NCBI RefSeq assembly: GCF_029893585.1
Contig: NZ_JARXYX010000048.1
Coordinates: 1-62,797, forward strand
Direction of reading: 5' to 3'
Origin: Streptomyces sp. LBL
GTDB lineage: Bacteria; Actinomycetota; Actinomycetes; Streptomycetales; Streptomycetaceae
Length of the DNA stretch: 62,797 bases
A program made the translations under genes and the position numbers. How positions within the stretch are numbered: position 1 is the first letter of the stretch; each line of letters begins with the position of its first letter. Positions 8,511 to 16,384 of the stretch are shown here, piece after piece. The notes below the pieces were generated by a model that had not been told where the DNA came from, ran no database searches, and was given only the letters and a program-made list of their open reading frames with translations.

Positions 8511-8558
8511 GCGCGCCCGTACGGGCGTGAGCACGACCGTACGGGCATTGAGCGTCAC
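8498..8558. repeat. Three 20-21 bp tandem repeats spanning a stop codon
   Basis: The unit GTAYGGGCGTTGAGCGCG-like occurs at 8498, 8519 and 8539. The first copy contains the lipoprotein stop codon (GCGTTGAGC, TGA 8508-8510), and each later copy carries a TGAGC again. Because the units are 21 and 20 bases long, the extra stops fall in different frames. Confidence 0.75.
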
Positions 8559-8585
8559 GTTCCGGAGCGGGGGGCCGCGAGACTT

Positions 8586-9122
8586 TCAGGGCCGTCGGCC
8601 CGGCGGCCCCCACGCTCCCCCTCCGCCGGAGTCCCCCTCCCCCAGCCGCGACTCCAGTCGGCTGATCGCCGCCCGCACACCGTCGCCGTACCTGTCGTCC
8701 CCCAGCGCGTCGGACGCGCTCCGCGCCCGGCACAGATGGGTGCGGGCGGCCTCGGCGCGGCCGAGCTTCACATAGTCGGCCGCCAGGTTCAGGTGCAGTG
8801 TGGGGTACAGCGCCCGCACCGCGAGTACGTCCTCCGGCCGGCCTCCGTGGTACTCGGCGGGCCGGTCCTCCGCCAGCTCCTCCGCGGCCGTCAACGCCCG
8901 CAGGTCCCAGGCGAGTTCGTCGCACGGATCGTCGTGGGTGTCGGCCAGGTAGTGGGCCAGGGTGCAGCGGTGCAGGGCGTCGCCGTGCTCGCCGATCTCC
9001 GCCCACAGGTCCAGGAAGCGGTGGCGGGCCTCCTCGCGGTCCCCGGCGTGATGCAGCATGACGACCTGCCCGATCCGTGTCATCAGGACATCCGCGGCCG
9101 CCTGCCCCTGTCGCTCCGCCAC
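8586..9122 (-). CDS. TPR-like hypothetical protein
   Basis: 178 aa from GTG 9122, which follows GGAGGG. The protein is helical, with tetratricopeptide-like periodicity: AGDREEARHRFLDLWAEIGEHGDALHRC, then HLNLAADYVKLGRAEAARTHLCRARSA. Such repeats mediate protein-protein contacts, and single-domain versions are common near Streptomyces regulators. It ends in a low-complexity Gly/Arg tail. The neighbouring ung gene, upstream on the same strand with a 190-base gap, gives no clear functional hint. No catalytic motif is visible. Confidence 0.7.
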   Translation of the reverse strand: MAERQGQAAADVLMTRIGQVVMLHHAGDREEARHRFLDLWAEIGEHGDALHRCTLAHYLADTHDDPCDELAWDLRALTAAEELAEDRPAEYHGGRPEDVLAVRALYPTLHLNLAADYVKLGRAEAARTHLCRARSASDALGDDRYGDGVRAAISRLESRLGEGDSGGGGAWGPPGRRP

Positions 9123-9314
9123 CGCACCCTCCGCACCCTCGCCGGCTGTCCCTCCCGACGCTAACCGCCCCCACCGACAATCCCGGTCAGGCGGCACCGG
9201 ACCATCCCGTGGGCAACGCCCCGGCGACAGCCGACCCGGGTGTATGCCCGACCAGCCACCACCGCGGCGGCACTCACCCCACCCGAGCCGCCACCCGGCC
9301 CCGCTCCGCCGAGG

Positions 9315-10007
9315 TCAGCCAAGATCAGCGAGATCAGGGATCCGCCAGTCGATGGGCTCGTGCCCCTGCCGCGCCACCGCCTCGTTGATCTGCGTGAACG
9401 GGCGGGAGCCGAAGAACCTCTTCGCCGACAGCGGGGAGGGATGCGCGCCCTTGACCACCACATGCCGTGTCTCGTCGATCAGCGGGAGCTTCTTCTGCGC
9501 GTAGTTGCCCCACAGCACGAAGACCGCCGGGTCCGGCCGGTCGGCCACCGCGCGGATCACCGCGTCGGTGAATTTCTCCCAGCCCTTGCCCTTGTGCGAG
9601 TTGGCCTCGCCACCGCGGACCGTGAGCACCGCGTTGAGCAGCAGTACCCCCTGCTGGGCCCACGGCATCAGATAGCCGTTGTCCGGGACGGGCAGGCCCA
9701 GCTCCTCCTTCATCTCCTTGTAGATGTTGCGCAGCGACGGCGGGGTCCGCACACCCGGCCGGACCGAGAAGCACAGGCCGTGCCCCTGCCCCTCGCCGTG
9801 GTACGGGTCCTGGCCGAGGACGAGGACCTTCACCCGCTCGTACGGCGTCGCGTCCAACGCGGCGAAGACCTCTTCGCGCGGCGGGTACACGGGACCATGC
9901 GCCCGCTCCTCCTCGACGAACTCCGTCAGCTCCTTGAAGTAGGGCTGCTGCAGTTCGTCGCCCAGAATCCCGCGCCAGGACTCGGGCAGCATGGCGATGT
10001 CGGTCAC
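9315..10007 (-). CDS. ung: Uracil-DNA glycosylase, family 1
   Basis: 230 aa, the normal length for family 1 UDG. All signature motifs are present: VKVLVLGQDPYHGEGQ (water-activating Asp and Pro-rich loop), PPSLRNIYKEM, LLLNAVLTV (uracil-recognition loop), VLWGNYAQKK, and HPSPLSAKRFFGS (catalytic His and minor-groove loop). It removes uracil from DNA arising by cytosine deamination or misincorporation and starts base excision repair in the cytosol. It is a single gene with an ATG at 10007. There is no doubt about the family. Confidence 0.97.
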   Translation of the reverse strand: MTDIAMLPESWRGILGDELQQPYFKELTEFVEEERAHGPVYPPREEVFAALDATPYERVKVLVLGQDPYHGEGQGHGLCFSVRPGVRTPPSLRNIYKEMKEELGLPVPDNGYLMPWAQQGVLLLNAVLTVRGGEANSHKGKGWEKFTDAVIRAVADRPDPAVFVLWGNYAQKKLPLIDETRHVVVKGAHPSPLSAKRFFGSRPFTQINEAVARQGHEPIDWRIPDLADLG

Positions 10008-10126
10008 GTCGACTTCCTTACGGTGTGCGGTCGCTGCGGAGCGGTCACCGCGACGTGCGGCAGCCCCAGGCCACAGAACCTACCGGCGACCACTGACAAT
10101 CGCCGCCGAGGACGACGAAACCGCCC

Positions 10127-11710
10127 CTACCAGCTGGGTTTCCGGTACAGCTGCCACACCGTCATGATCGTCGACGGGTCCAGCGCCCGCTCCGCCCCGG
10201 AGATGTCGTCGTTCGCCGCCACGTACTGCCGGCCCTGCCACAGCGGCAGCAACCGCACGTCGTCGACGAGGATCTGCTGGGCTTCCTCGAAGTCTTTCGC
10301 CACGTCGGCCCGGTTGCTCTCGCCGCGCGAGCGGGGCAGCAGCACGCCGGTGATCTTGGGCGCCGGGTAGGGCGTGCCGAGCGCGTTCTTGTTCCCGACG
10401 AACGGGGCGATGAAGTTCTCCGCATCGGGGAAGTCGGGGAACCAGCCACGCCCGAACACCGGGTACTCGCCCTTCTGGTAGCCCTCGACGTACGTCTTCC
10501 AGGGACGGCTCTTCAAGGTGATCGTGAAGAGGCCGGAGCCGTCCAGCTGCCGCTTGAGCTCCTGGAACTGCTGGGCGGTCTCGGAGCCGTAGCGGTCGGT
10601 CGTGTACCAGAGGGTCAGCGGAACGCGCTGGGTGATGCCGTCGTCGGTGAGGATCCGGCGGGCCTTGGACGTGCTGGGCTCGCCGTAGTAGTCGAAGAAG
10701 CCCGTGGTGTGACCCGTGAGCCCCTTCGGGACCATCGAGTACAGCGGGTCCACGGTGTCCTTGTAGACCTTGTGCGCGATCGCCGCCCGGTCGACGACCT
10801 GGGCCACGGCTTTGCGTACGGCGGGCTTGTTCGCCCACGGGTCCTTCGGGTTGAACACCAGGTAGCTGATGTCGGTGCCCGAGCCCTCGACCAGTTGGAG
10901 GTTCTCGTCCTTCTTGCTTTCGAGGGAGACGATGTCGTCGGCCGCGAGACCCCGGTAGGTGAGGTCGATCTGCCGGCCCCGCAGCGCCTTGACCATGGAC
11001 GAGGAGTTGTGGAAGTAACGGATCGTCACCGCGTCGTTCTTGCGCTGCGCGAAGCCCTTGTAGCTCTTGTTCGCGACGAGCTCGGCCTTCTTGCCGTCGT
11101 CGTTCGCCCGGAGCGCGTACGGTCCGGACCCGGACACCTTGCCGTCCTTGCGGAGCGAGCGGGCGGGGTAGTCGGCGGGTTCGACGATCGACATGGCCGG
11201 GGTGGCGAGCACGAACGGGAAGGTGGCGTCGGGCTGGTTGAGGTGGAAGACCACCTCTCGGTCGCCCACCGCCTGGACCCGGTCCAGGCTGCCGAGGAGC
11301 CCGGAGGGGCCGCTCGGTGCCTTGATGGCTCTGATCCGGTCGATCGAGTACTTCACCGCCTGCGCGTCGAGCGCGTGCCCGTCGGAGAACGTCACACCCT
11401 CGCGCAGTTCGCAGCGGTACGTCCGGCTGGAGCTGTCGGTGAACGCGCAACGCTCGGCGGCGTCGGGCTGGGGCGTGGTCGCGCCGTTCGGGTAGGCCAG
11501 CAGGGTCTGGTAGATGTTGCGGAACAGCTCCCAGGAGCCGTCCCAGGACGCGGCAGGGTCCAGCGTGCTGGGGGCGCTGGTGGTGCCCACCACGATCGGC
11601 CGCCCGGCGTCGTCGGAGGAGCCGGACGACAGGACCCCGCATCCGGTGGCCAGGGCCGACAGGGACGCGAAGGCCGCCACGTGTTGCCGGCACCGTTTCC
11701 GGTTGAACAC
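10127..11710 (-). CDS. Peptide/nickel-type ABC transporter solute-binding lipoprotein
   Basis: 527 aa from GTG 11710 (GAGGAG seven bases upstream). The signal sequence VFNRKRCRQHVAAFAS ends in a LATGC lipobox. The mature protein is an SBP_bac_5 (DppA/OppA) domain: TLDPAASWDGSWELFRNIYQ, TYRCELREGVTFSDGHALDA, FHLNQPDATFPFVLATP and SYLVFNPKDPWANKPAVRKA are the usual blocks. Such proteins capture oligopeptides or metal chelates at the outer face and pass them to an OppBCDF-type permease. No permease genes are adjacent, so this is an orphan receptor or works with a distant transporter. A 13-bp inverted repeat lies upstream. Confidence 0.92.
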   Translation of the reverse strand: MFNRKRCRQHVAAFASLSALATGCGVLSSGSSDDAGRPIVVGTTSAPSTLDPAASWDGSWELFRNIYQTLLAYPNGATTPQPDAAERCAFTDSSSRTYRCELREGVTFSDGHALDAQAVKYSIDRIRAIKAPSGPSGLLGSLDRVQAVGDREVVFHLNQPDATFPFVLATPAMSIVEPADYPARSLRKDGKVSGSGPYALRANDDGKKAELVANKSYKGFAQRKNDAVTIRYFHNSSSMVKALRGRQIDLTYRGLAADDIVSLESKKDENLQLVEGSGTDISYLVFNPKDPWANKPAVRKAVAQVVDRAAIAHKVYKDTVDPLYSMVPKGLTGHTTGFFDYYGEPSTSKARRILTDDGITQRVPLTLWYTTDRYGSETAQQFQELKRQLDGSGLFTITLKSRPWKTYVEGYQKGEYPVFGRGWFPDFPDAENFIAPFVGNKNALGTPYPAPKITGVLLPRSRGESNRADVAKDFEEAQQILVDDVRLLPLWQGRQYVAANDDISGAERALDPSTIMTVWQLYRKPSW

Positions 11711-11803
11711 GCGCACGCTCCTCGATCTGCCGTACCAAGAGTCGGCAGACCATATCGCAGCGTCCCGCGGGCCGAAACCTCCCAGTGAAAGGCCTTTTGA
11801 CCG

Positions 11804-11835
11804 GCCGGTCGATGACGACGTTGTCATCGACCGGC
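11804..11835. promoter_or_regulatory. 13-bp perfect inverted repeat
   Basis: GCCGGTCGATGAC and GTCATCGACCGGC are separated by GACGTT. The repeat lies 94 bases upstream of the solute-binding-protein start and about 100 bases downstream of the SDR stop. It could be an operator for the binding protein or the terminator of the SDR/FabG operon. The lack of a T-tract and the even symmetry slightly favour an operator. Confidence 0.5.
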
Positions 11836-11897
11836 GAGCGTCCCGTGCGTCGACACGGGCGCCGTTTCCGACAACCGGCACCCGTGTCCATGGGCCC

Positions 11898-11948
11898 AAG
11901 CTCAGGCCACGCCGAAGCTCAGGCCACGTCGAAGCTCAGGCCACGCCG
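11898..11948. repeat. Three 17-bp tandem repeats carrying stop codons
   Basis: Units AAGCTCAGGCCACG(C/T)CG at 11898, 11915 and 11932, one mismatch in total. Read on the minus strand the last unit contains the end of the SDR gene (GGC-GTG-GCC-TGA) and the other two repeat it downstream. Since 17 is not a multiple of three, the three TGA codons sit in all three frames. Confidence 0.85.
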
Positions 11949-12703
11949 GCGTTCAGGAAGATGCCGCCGTCGACGACGAGGGTCTGGCCGGTGATCCAGT
12001 CGGACTGCTCCGAGGTGAGGAACGCGGCCGCGCCGCCGATGTCGTCGGGCACCCCGAGCCGGGCCAGCGGGTAGCCCGCGGCGGCCTCCGCCTCCCGGCC
12101 CTCGTACAGGGCCTTCGCGAACTCGGTCTTCACCACGGCCGGGGCGATCGCGTTGACCCGAACCCCGGGCGCGTACTCGTGCGCCAGTTGGAGGGTCAGG
12201 TTGATCATCGCGGCCTTGCTGATGCCGTACGCGCCGATGAAGGGGGAGGCGGAGACGCCCGCGACGGAGGCGATGTTGACGATCGCGCCGCCGTTGTCCT
12301 TCTGCCAGGCGTGCCAGGTCTTCTGGGCGAAGCCGAGCGCCGAGACCACGTTGGTCTCGAAGACCTTGCGGGCGATGTCCAGGTCCAGGTCGGCGATCGG
12401 CCCGAACACCGGGTTCGTGCCGGCGTTGTTGACCAGGAAGTCGACGCGGCCGAAGGCCTCGATCGTGCGCTCGACGGCGACGGCCTGATGTTCCTCGTCG
12501 TGGGCCTTGCCCGCGACACCGATGACGCGGTCGGCGCCGAGCTGCTCGACGGCCTCCTTCAGCGCGTCCTCGTTGCGTCCGGTGATGCAGACGCGGTCGC
12601 CGCGTGCGATCAGTGCCTTGGCGACGCCGAAGCCGATACCGCGGCTGGCGCCCGTGACGAGTGCGGCCTTGCCCGAAGGCTCGGGGAGTTCCACCGAAGT
12701 CAT
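11936..12703 (-). CDS. SDR oxidoreductase, 3-oxoacyl-ACP reductase-like
   Basis: 255 aa. Complete classical SDR: TGASRGIGFGVAKAL cofactor loop, NNAGTNPVFGP, the Ser in VNIASVAGVSASP, the catalytic YGISKAAMINL, and VRVNAIAPAVVKTEFAK. The C-terminal GGIFLNAGVA ends at a repeated stop codon. It follows the FabG-like gene by only 12 bases, so the two are an operon (AGGGGA before ATG 12703). The pairing of two SDRs with this sequence type suggests acyl-CoA or acyl-ACP chemistry, possibly fatty-acid degradation, but the substrate is inferred. Confidence 0.88.
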   Translation of the reverse strand: MTSVELPEPSGKAALVTGASRGIGFGVAKALIARGDRVCITGRNEDALKEAVEQLGADRVIGVAGKAHDEEHQAVAVERTIEAFGRVDFLVNNAGTNPVFGPIADLDLDIARKVFETNVVSALGFAQKTWHAWQKDNGGAIVNIASVAGVSASPFIGAYGISKAAMINLTLQLAHEYAPGVRVNAIAPAVVKTEFAKALYEGREAEAAAGYPLARLGVPDDIGGAAAFLTSEQSDWITGQTLVVDGGIFLNAGVA

Positions 12704-12715
12704 GTTCCTGGTCCC

Positions 12716-13477
12716 CTAGTCGAGCGGTCCGCCGGCGACGTACAGCACCTGACCGGAGACGAAGCCGGCCGCATCGCCCGTGAAGAAGGCGATCGCGTCG
12801 GCGACGTCCGCGGGCTCACCGACGCGGGCCACCGGGATCTGGGTGGCGGCGGCGGCCTTGAAGTCCTCGAAGCCCATGCCGACGCGGTCGGCGGTGGCCT
12901 TGGTCATCTCGGTGGCGATGAAGCCGGGGGCGACCGCGTTGGCGGTGACGCCGAACTTGCCGAGTTCCTTGGCGAGGGTCTTGGTGAAGCCCTGCAGACC
13001 GGCCTTGGCGGCGGAGTAGTTGACCTGGCCGCGGTTACCGAGCGCGGAGGACGAGGAGAGGTTGACGATCCGGCCGAAGCCCGCGTCCACCATGTGCTTC
13101 TGGCAGGCCTTGGACATCAGGAAGGCGCCGCGCAGGTGCACGTTCATGACGGTGTCCCAGTCGGCGACGCTCATCTTGAACAGCAGGTTGTCGCGCAGCA
13201 CGCCCGCGTTGTTCACCAGGATGGTCGGCGCGCCGAGTTCCTGGGCGATCCGCGCGATGGCCGCCTCGACCTGCGTCTCGTCCGAGACGTCACAGCCGAC
13301 CGCGAGGGCCGTACCGCCGGCCGCGGTGATCTTCTCCACGGTGTCCTTGCAGGCGGCCTCGTCGAGGTCGATCACGGCGACCGCGCGACCCTCGGCGGCG
13401 AGTCGTACGGCGGTGGCGGCGCCGATGCCACGCGCTCCGCCGGTGACCACGGCTACCCGCTGCTCAGTGGTGGACAT
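12716..13477 (-). CDS. 3-oxoacyl-ACP reductase FabG-like SDR
   Basis: 253 aa from ATG 13477 behind GAGGAG. The order is TGGARGIGAATAVRLAAEG, a D-V-S in VGCDVSDET, NNAGVLRDNLLFKM, VNLSSSSALGN, catalytic YSAAKAGLQGFTKTLAKELG, and VAPGFIATEM. NNAGVLRD..LFKM and the YVAGG end are characteristic of FabG-type NADPH beta-ketoacyl reductases that serve acyl-CoA as well as ACP substrates. It is the first gene of a two-gene operon. An imperfect palindrome in the promoter (13514-13530) resembles operators of TetR-type fatty-acid regulators. Confidence 0.9.
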   Translation of the reverse strand: MSTTEQRVAVVTGGARGIGAATAVRLAAEGRAVAVIDLDEAACKDTVEKITAAGGTALAVGCDVSDETQVEAAIARIAQELGAPTILVNNAGVLRDNLLFKMSVADWDTVMNVHLRGAFLMSKACQKHMVDAGFGRIVNLSSSSALGNRGQVNYSAAKAGLQGFTKTLAKELGKFGVTANAVAPGFIATEMTKATADRVGMGFEDFKAAAATQIPVARVGEPADVADAIAFFTGDAAGFVSGQVLYVAGGPLD

Positions 13478-13513
13478 TGCTGGTTCTCCTCGCCCTCGAG
13501 AAGGACGCCCATC

Positions 13514-13530
13514 AAGTGAGCGACCGCTTA
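13514..13530. promoter_or_regulatory. Operator candidate upstream of the SDR/FabG operon
   Basis: AAGTGAGCGACCGCTTA is an imperfect palindrome (AAG.G-AGCG-AC-CGCT-TA). On the minus strand it reads TAAGCGGTCGCTCACTT. It lies 37 bases upstream of the FabG-like start, the usual position for repressor binding. The TAAGCG...CGCTTA form is used by several TetR regulators of beta-oxidation genes; which one acts here is unknown. Confidence 0.5.
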
Positions 13531-13716
13531 GTACCTTCAGCAGACGTGACGCTAGAAGCCCTGGCACCCGGTGTCAACGGCAGGCCGGGGTGTGTGATCC
13601 ATTACCTGCGGGGCAGCCCTCGGTCCGGACCGGCCCCGTCGTCATCGTCCCCCACCGGCGCCCGTGCGGCCGGCTATGTCGTGAAGCATCGGCGAGCCCG
13701 ACGACCGGCCCGCGGC

Positions 13717-13776
13717 GACGCGGGGCACGGAGACGCGGGGCACGGAGACGCGGGGCACGAAGACGCGGGGCACGGT
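13717..13776. repeat. Four 15-bp tandem repeats abutting a stop codon
   Basis: Units GACGCGGGGCACGGA at 13717, 13732, 13747 and 13762; the copies differ only in their last two bases. The array ends exactly at the first base of the DUF3037 stop codon (TCA 13776-13778 on the plus strand). Unlike other arrays here it contains no extra stops. Confidence 0.85.
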
Positions 13777-14192
13777 CACCGCACGAGCAGGTCGAGCAGC
13801 CGGTCGGCCTCCGCGGCGGGATCGGCCGTCAGACCGGTGTGGACCGGCCCCGGCTGGACGATCGTCGAGCGCGGCGCGATCAGCCAACGGAAGCGGCGGC
13901 CGGGATCGTCGGGCGCGGCCTGCCCGGCCGCCTCGCCGCCCGCGCAGACGCCCTCGACGGCCGCCAGGGCCGCCCGTACACCGGGCACGTCCGCGTCGGG
14001 GTCGAGGGCGAGCAGCTTCGCCTCGTCGAGGTGGGTGCGGACGCCGACGTAGCTCTTGGCCCGGCAGTACACGAGGACGCCGGCGTTGACGCACTCGCCA
14101 CGCTCGACGCGGGGCACGACCCGCAGCAGGGCGTACTCGAAGACGTCACGGTCGCTGCGGCGGCCGCCCCTGATGATGTGGCGCTCGCTCAC
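13776..14192 (-). CDS. DUF3037 family protein
   Basis: 138 aa from GTG 14192, whose GTGA overlaps the stop of the HipA-like gene by four bases, so the two are translationally coupled. The conserved core is DVFEYALLRVVPRVERGECVNAGV followed by LVYCRAKSYVG and a charged LDEAKLLALDPDADV segment, which is DUF3037. The family has no known reaction, but DUF3037 genes or domains are repeatedly found next to small HipA-like kinases, as here, and probably form a functional unit with them. No membrane segment or signal is present. Confidence 0.85.
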   Translation of the reverse strand: MSERHIIRGGRRSDRDVFEYALLRVVPRVERGECVNAGVLVYCRAKSYVGVRTHLDEAKLLALDPDADVPGVRAALAAVEGVCAGGEAAGQAAPDDPGRRFRWLIAPRSTIVQPGPVHTGLTADPAAEADRLLDLLVR

Positions 14193-14953
14193 TCGGCTCC
14201 CTCGATGCCGTTGACACGGTCATGGACGACGGCGGCCCGGGCGACCAGCGGCCGGGCGTAGGCCCGTCGAAGGTCGTCCGGCGTCTCGAAGCCGGGTTCG
14301 TCGGCGAGCCATATGTCCGGGACCAGCGCGGTGACCTCGGCCAGGAGGTCCTCGGTCACCAGCGGCGCCAACGCGGCGGCGGCTGCGGTGATGTCCGGCG
14401 AGAAGGACGCGAGGACGTGGTCGGAGGCGTCGTAGGGGCGGGCCGCCGAGGCCTCGGCGCCAGGCCAGTTGTGGTGCCAGATCATGGTCGCGCCCTGGTC
14501 GATGAGCCACACCTCGCCCTGCCACCTCAGCAGGTTGGGGTTGCGCCAGGACCGGTCGACGTTGTTGACCAGCGCGTCGAACCAGACGATCCGCCCGGCC
14601 TCCTCGGGGCTCACCGCGAAGGCGAGCGGGTCGAATCCGAGGGCGCCGGAGAGGAACTCCATGCCGAGGTTGGTACCGCCGCTGGACTTGAGCAGCCCCT
14701 GCACCTGCGGATCGGGTTCACCGAGGCCCAGATCCGGATCGAGGTCGACGGTCACCAGCCCGGGCACGCGGAAGCCGAGCCGCCGGGCGAGTTCCCCGCA
14801 CACCACCTCGGCGACCAACGTCTTGCGGCCCTGCCCGGCGCCGGTGAACTTCAGGACGTAGATACCGAAGTCGTCGGCCTCGACGAGTCCCGGCAAGGAA
14901 CCGCCCTCACGCAGTGGTGTGATATAGCGGGTCGCGGTGACTTCCTTGAGCAT
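14189..14953 (-). CDS. Small HipA-like (PI3/4-kinase-fold) protein
   Basis: 254 aa, much shorter than HipA toxins (about 440 aa). The visible kinase features are YVLKFTGAGQGRKTLVAE (nucleotide-binding strand with the invariant Lys), WFDALVNNVDRSWRNPNLL (catalytic loop, N-x-D-R-x4-N) and VWLIDQGATMIWHHN (metal-binding ID-x-G). It lacks the HipA N-terminal subdomain, so it is a minimal kinase domain. It is first in a two-gene operon with DUF3037. Serine/threonine phosphorylation is the family expectation; the target is unknown. Confidence 0.85.
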   Translation of the reverse strand: MLKEVTATRYITPLREGGSLPGLVEADDFGIYVLKFTGAGQGRKTLVAEVVCGELARRLGFRVPGLVTVDLDPDLGLGEPDPQVQGLLKSSGGTNLGMEFLSGALGFDPLAFAVSPEEAGRIVWFDALVNNVDRSWRNPNLLRWQGEVWLIDQGATMIWHHNWPGAEASAARPYDASDHVLASFSPDITAAAAALAPLVTEDLLAEVTALVPDIWLADEPGFETPDDLRRAYARPLVARAAVVHDRVNGIEGAE

Positions 14954-15108
14954 CGCCCCAGGTTACCGGCCGACGGCGAAGCGACAGCTGTGGCTTACCC
15001 TCCTCCGACCTCGAACACGTTTAGATCTCTACAACGCCTGAACAACCGGTGCCCTCAGGCCGTACCCCTGGGTAGATTCACGAAGCTTGCAATGAAGGGA
15101 ACGTCAGC

Positions 15109-15606
15109 ATGACGACCAGCGAATCGCTTCCCCCCGCCATGGCGCCCGCCCGTCGTACCGTCGTGGCGGCGGTCGGCGCGGCCGGACTCGCCGTCGCGCT
15201 GACCGCCTGCGGATCCTCCGACGACAGCTCCTCGTCCGACTCCTCGAACGCCGAGACGGGCGCGAACGCGAGCGGCGGCGACGCGGGGGCGGGCAGCAGC
15301 GCCTCGTCCGGCTCCGGCGGCTCCGCCCTGGCGAAGACCTCGGACATCCCCGAGGGCGGCGGCAAGATCTTCAAGGACCAGGGCGTGGTGGTCACGCAGC
15401 CGACAGCCGGCACCTACAAGGCGTTCTCATCGAAGTGCACGCACCAGGGCTGCGCGGTGAGCAGCGTCGCCAACGGCGTGATCGTCTGCCCCTGCCACAA
15501 GAGCGAGTTCTCCGTGACCGACGGCAGTGTGAAGAAGGGTCCCGCGACGCAGCCGCTGCCCGCCGAGCAGATCAGCGTGAGCGGGGACTCGATCACGCTG
15601 GCGTGA
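15109..15606 (+). CDS. Rieske [2Fe-2S] lipoprotein
   Basis: 165 aa. The N-terminus ARRTVVAAVGAAGLAVALTAC combines a twin-arginine signal with a lipobox ending at Cys34. A Ser/Gly/Asp linker of about 40 residues follows, then a compact Rieske domain: Cys110-Thr-His112 and Cys127-Pro-Cys-His130 are the cluster ligands, with Cys115 and Cys129 placed for the stabilising disulphide. It is an exported electron-transfer protein anchored outside the membrane. Folding of the cluster before export fits the Tat signal. It is convergent with, and overlaps by 14 bases, the isochorismatase-like gene. The redox partner is unknown. Confidence 0.93.
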   Translation: MTTSESLPPAMAPARRTVVAAVGAAGLAVALTACGSSDDSSSSDSSNAETGANASGGDAGAGSSASSGSGGSALAKTSDIPEGGGKIFKDQGVVVTQPTAGTYKAFSSKCTHQGCAVSSVANGVIVCPCHKSEFSVTDGSVKKGPATQPLPAEQISVSGDSITLA

Positions 15607-16249
15607 CGCGTGCGCGCCGAGGCCGCGTGAAGCAGCCCAGCACCTCGTCCGTGGTCGCGACCGTGGCGACCAATGCGAGGGTGTTGCGGATCATCACCGG
15701 GGTGTATTCGGAGGGTACCCCGGCGATGGCGTCCGTCGGCACGACGGCCGTGTAGCCGCGGTTGACGGCGTCGAAGACCGTGTTGGGGATCGCCACGTTG
15801 GCGGACACGCCGGTCACGACCAGCGTGCGGCAGCCGAGGTTGCGCAGCAGCGCGTCGGCCTCGGTGCCCTGGATCGGCGACAGTCCGTGCAGCCGTCGTA
15901 CGACGAAGTCCTCCTCGGTGACCTCGATGGGGGCCGCGACTCGGACCGCCGTGGTGCCGGACAGCTGCTGGACGGGCAGCCGTTCGGCGGCGCGGAAGAG
16001 TCGGGCGTTGCGGCTGGCGCCCCTGCCGTCCGGGCGGCGCTCGGCGATCGCGTGGATCACCTGGACGCCGTTCTCGTGCGCGCCGGCGACCAGGCGGGCC
16101 ACGTTGGCGAGGGCGCCCGAGGAGCGCGCCTCCTCGGCGAGTGCGGGCAGAGCGCTGTCGGGTCCGACGACGCCCTGCTGGCACTCGACGGTGAGCAGGA
16201 CCGTGGTCACGGGATCGAGGAGTTCGCGGAGCTGTTCGTAGGACGGCAC
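15593..16249 (-). CDS. Isochorismatase-like hydrolase fold protein without the usual Cys
   Basis: 218 aa. The fold is recognisable from LLTVECQQGVVGPDSALP (first catalytic Asp replaced by Glu), RNARLFRAAERLP, and TLVVTGVSANVAIPNTVFDAVNRGY. In cysteine hydrolases the last segment normally carries the nucleophile (G-x3-N-x-C-V); here the position is Ala. The residues GVS-NVA are conserved in a branch of actinobacterial proteins, so this is likely a non-hydrolytic or mechanistically distinct member. It is divergent from the PPOX gene across a long palindrome and overlaps the Rieske gene's 3' end. Confidence 0.82.
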   Translation of the reverse strand: MPSYEQLRELLDPVTTVLLTVECQQGVVGPDSALPALAEEARSSGALANVARLVAGAHENGVQVIHAIAERRPDGRGASRNARLFRAAERLPVQQLSGTTAVRVAAPIEVTEEDFVVRRLHGLSPIQGTEADALLRNLGCRTLVVTGVSANVAIPNTVFDAVNRGYTAVVPTDAIAGVPSEYTPVMIRNTLALVATVATTDEVLGCFTRPRRARVTPA

Positions 16250-16328
16250 GGCTCACCCCTGGCCTTCGACGGTGTGGGCGGCGACACTAGCCAGCGTTGC
16301 GTGGGGACGGAAGACTGCTCATCCTTTT

Positions 16329-16368
16329 CTGACGTGATGTCAGAGGATTTCCTCTGACACGACGTGAG
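16329..16368. promoter_or_regulatory. 40-bp imperfect palindrome between divergent genes
   Basis: The inner core TGTCAGAGGA-TT-TCCTCTGACA (16338-16359) is perfect (10+10). The symmetry extends outward to CTGACGTG.../...CGACGTGAG with 16 of 19 positions matching per arm. It sits between the isochorismatase-like gene (start 16249) and the PPOX gene (start 16385), 17 bases before the latter, so it is a strong operator candidate. It could also form a 5' UTR hairpin. Confidence 0.65.
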
Positions 16369-16384
16369 AGAAAGAGGGGGTCGC

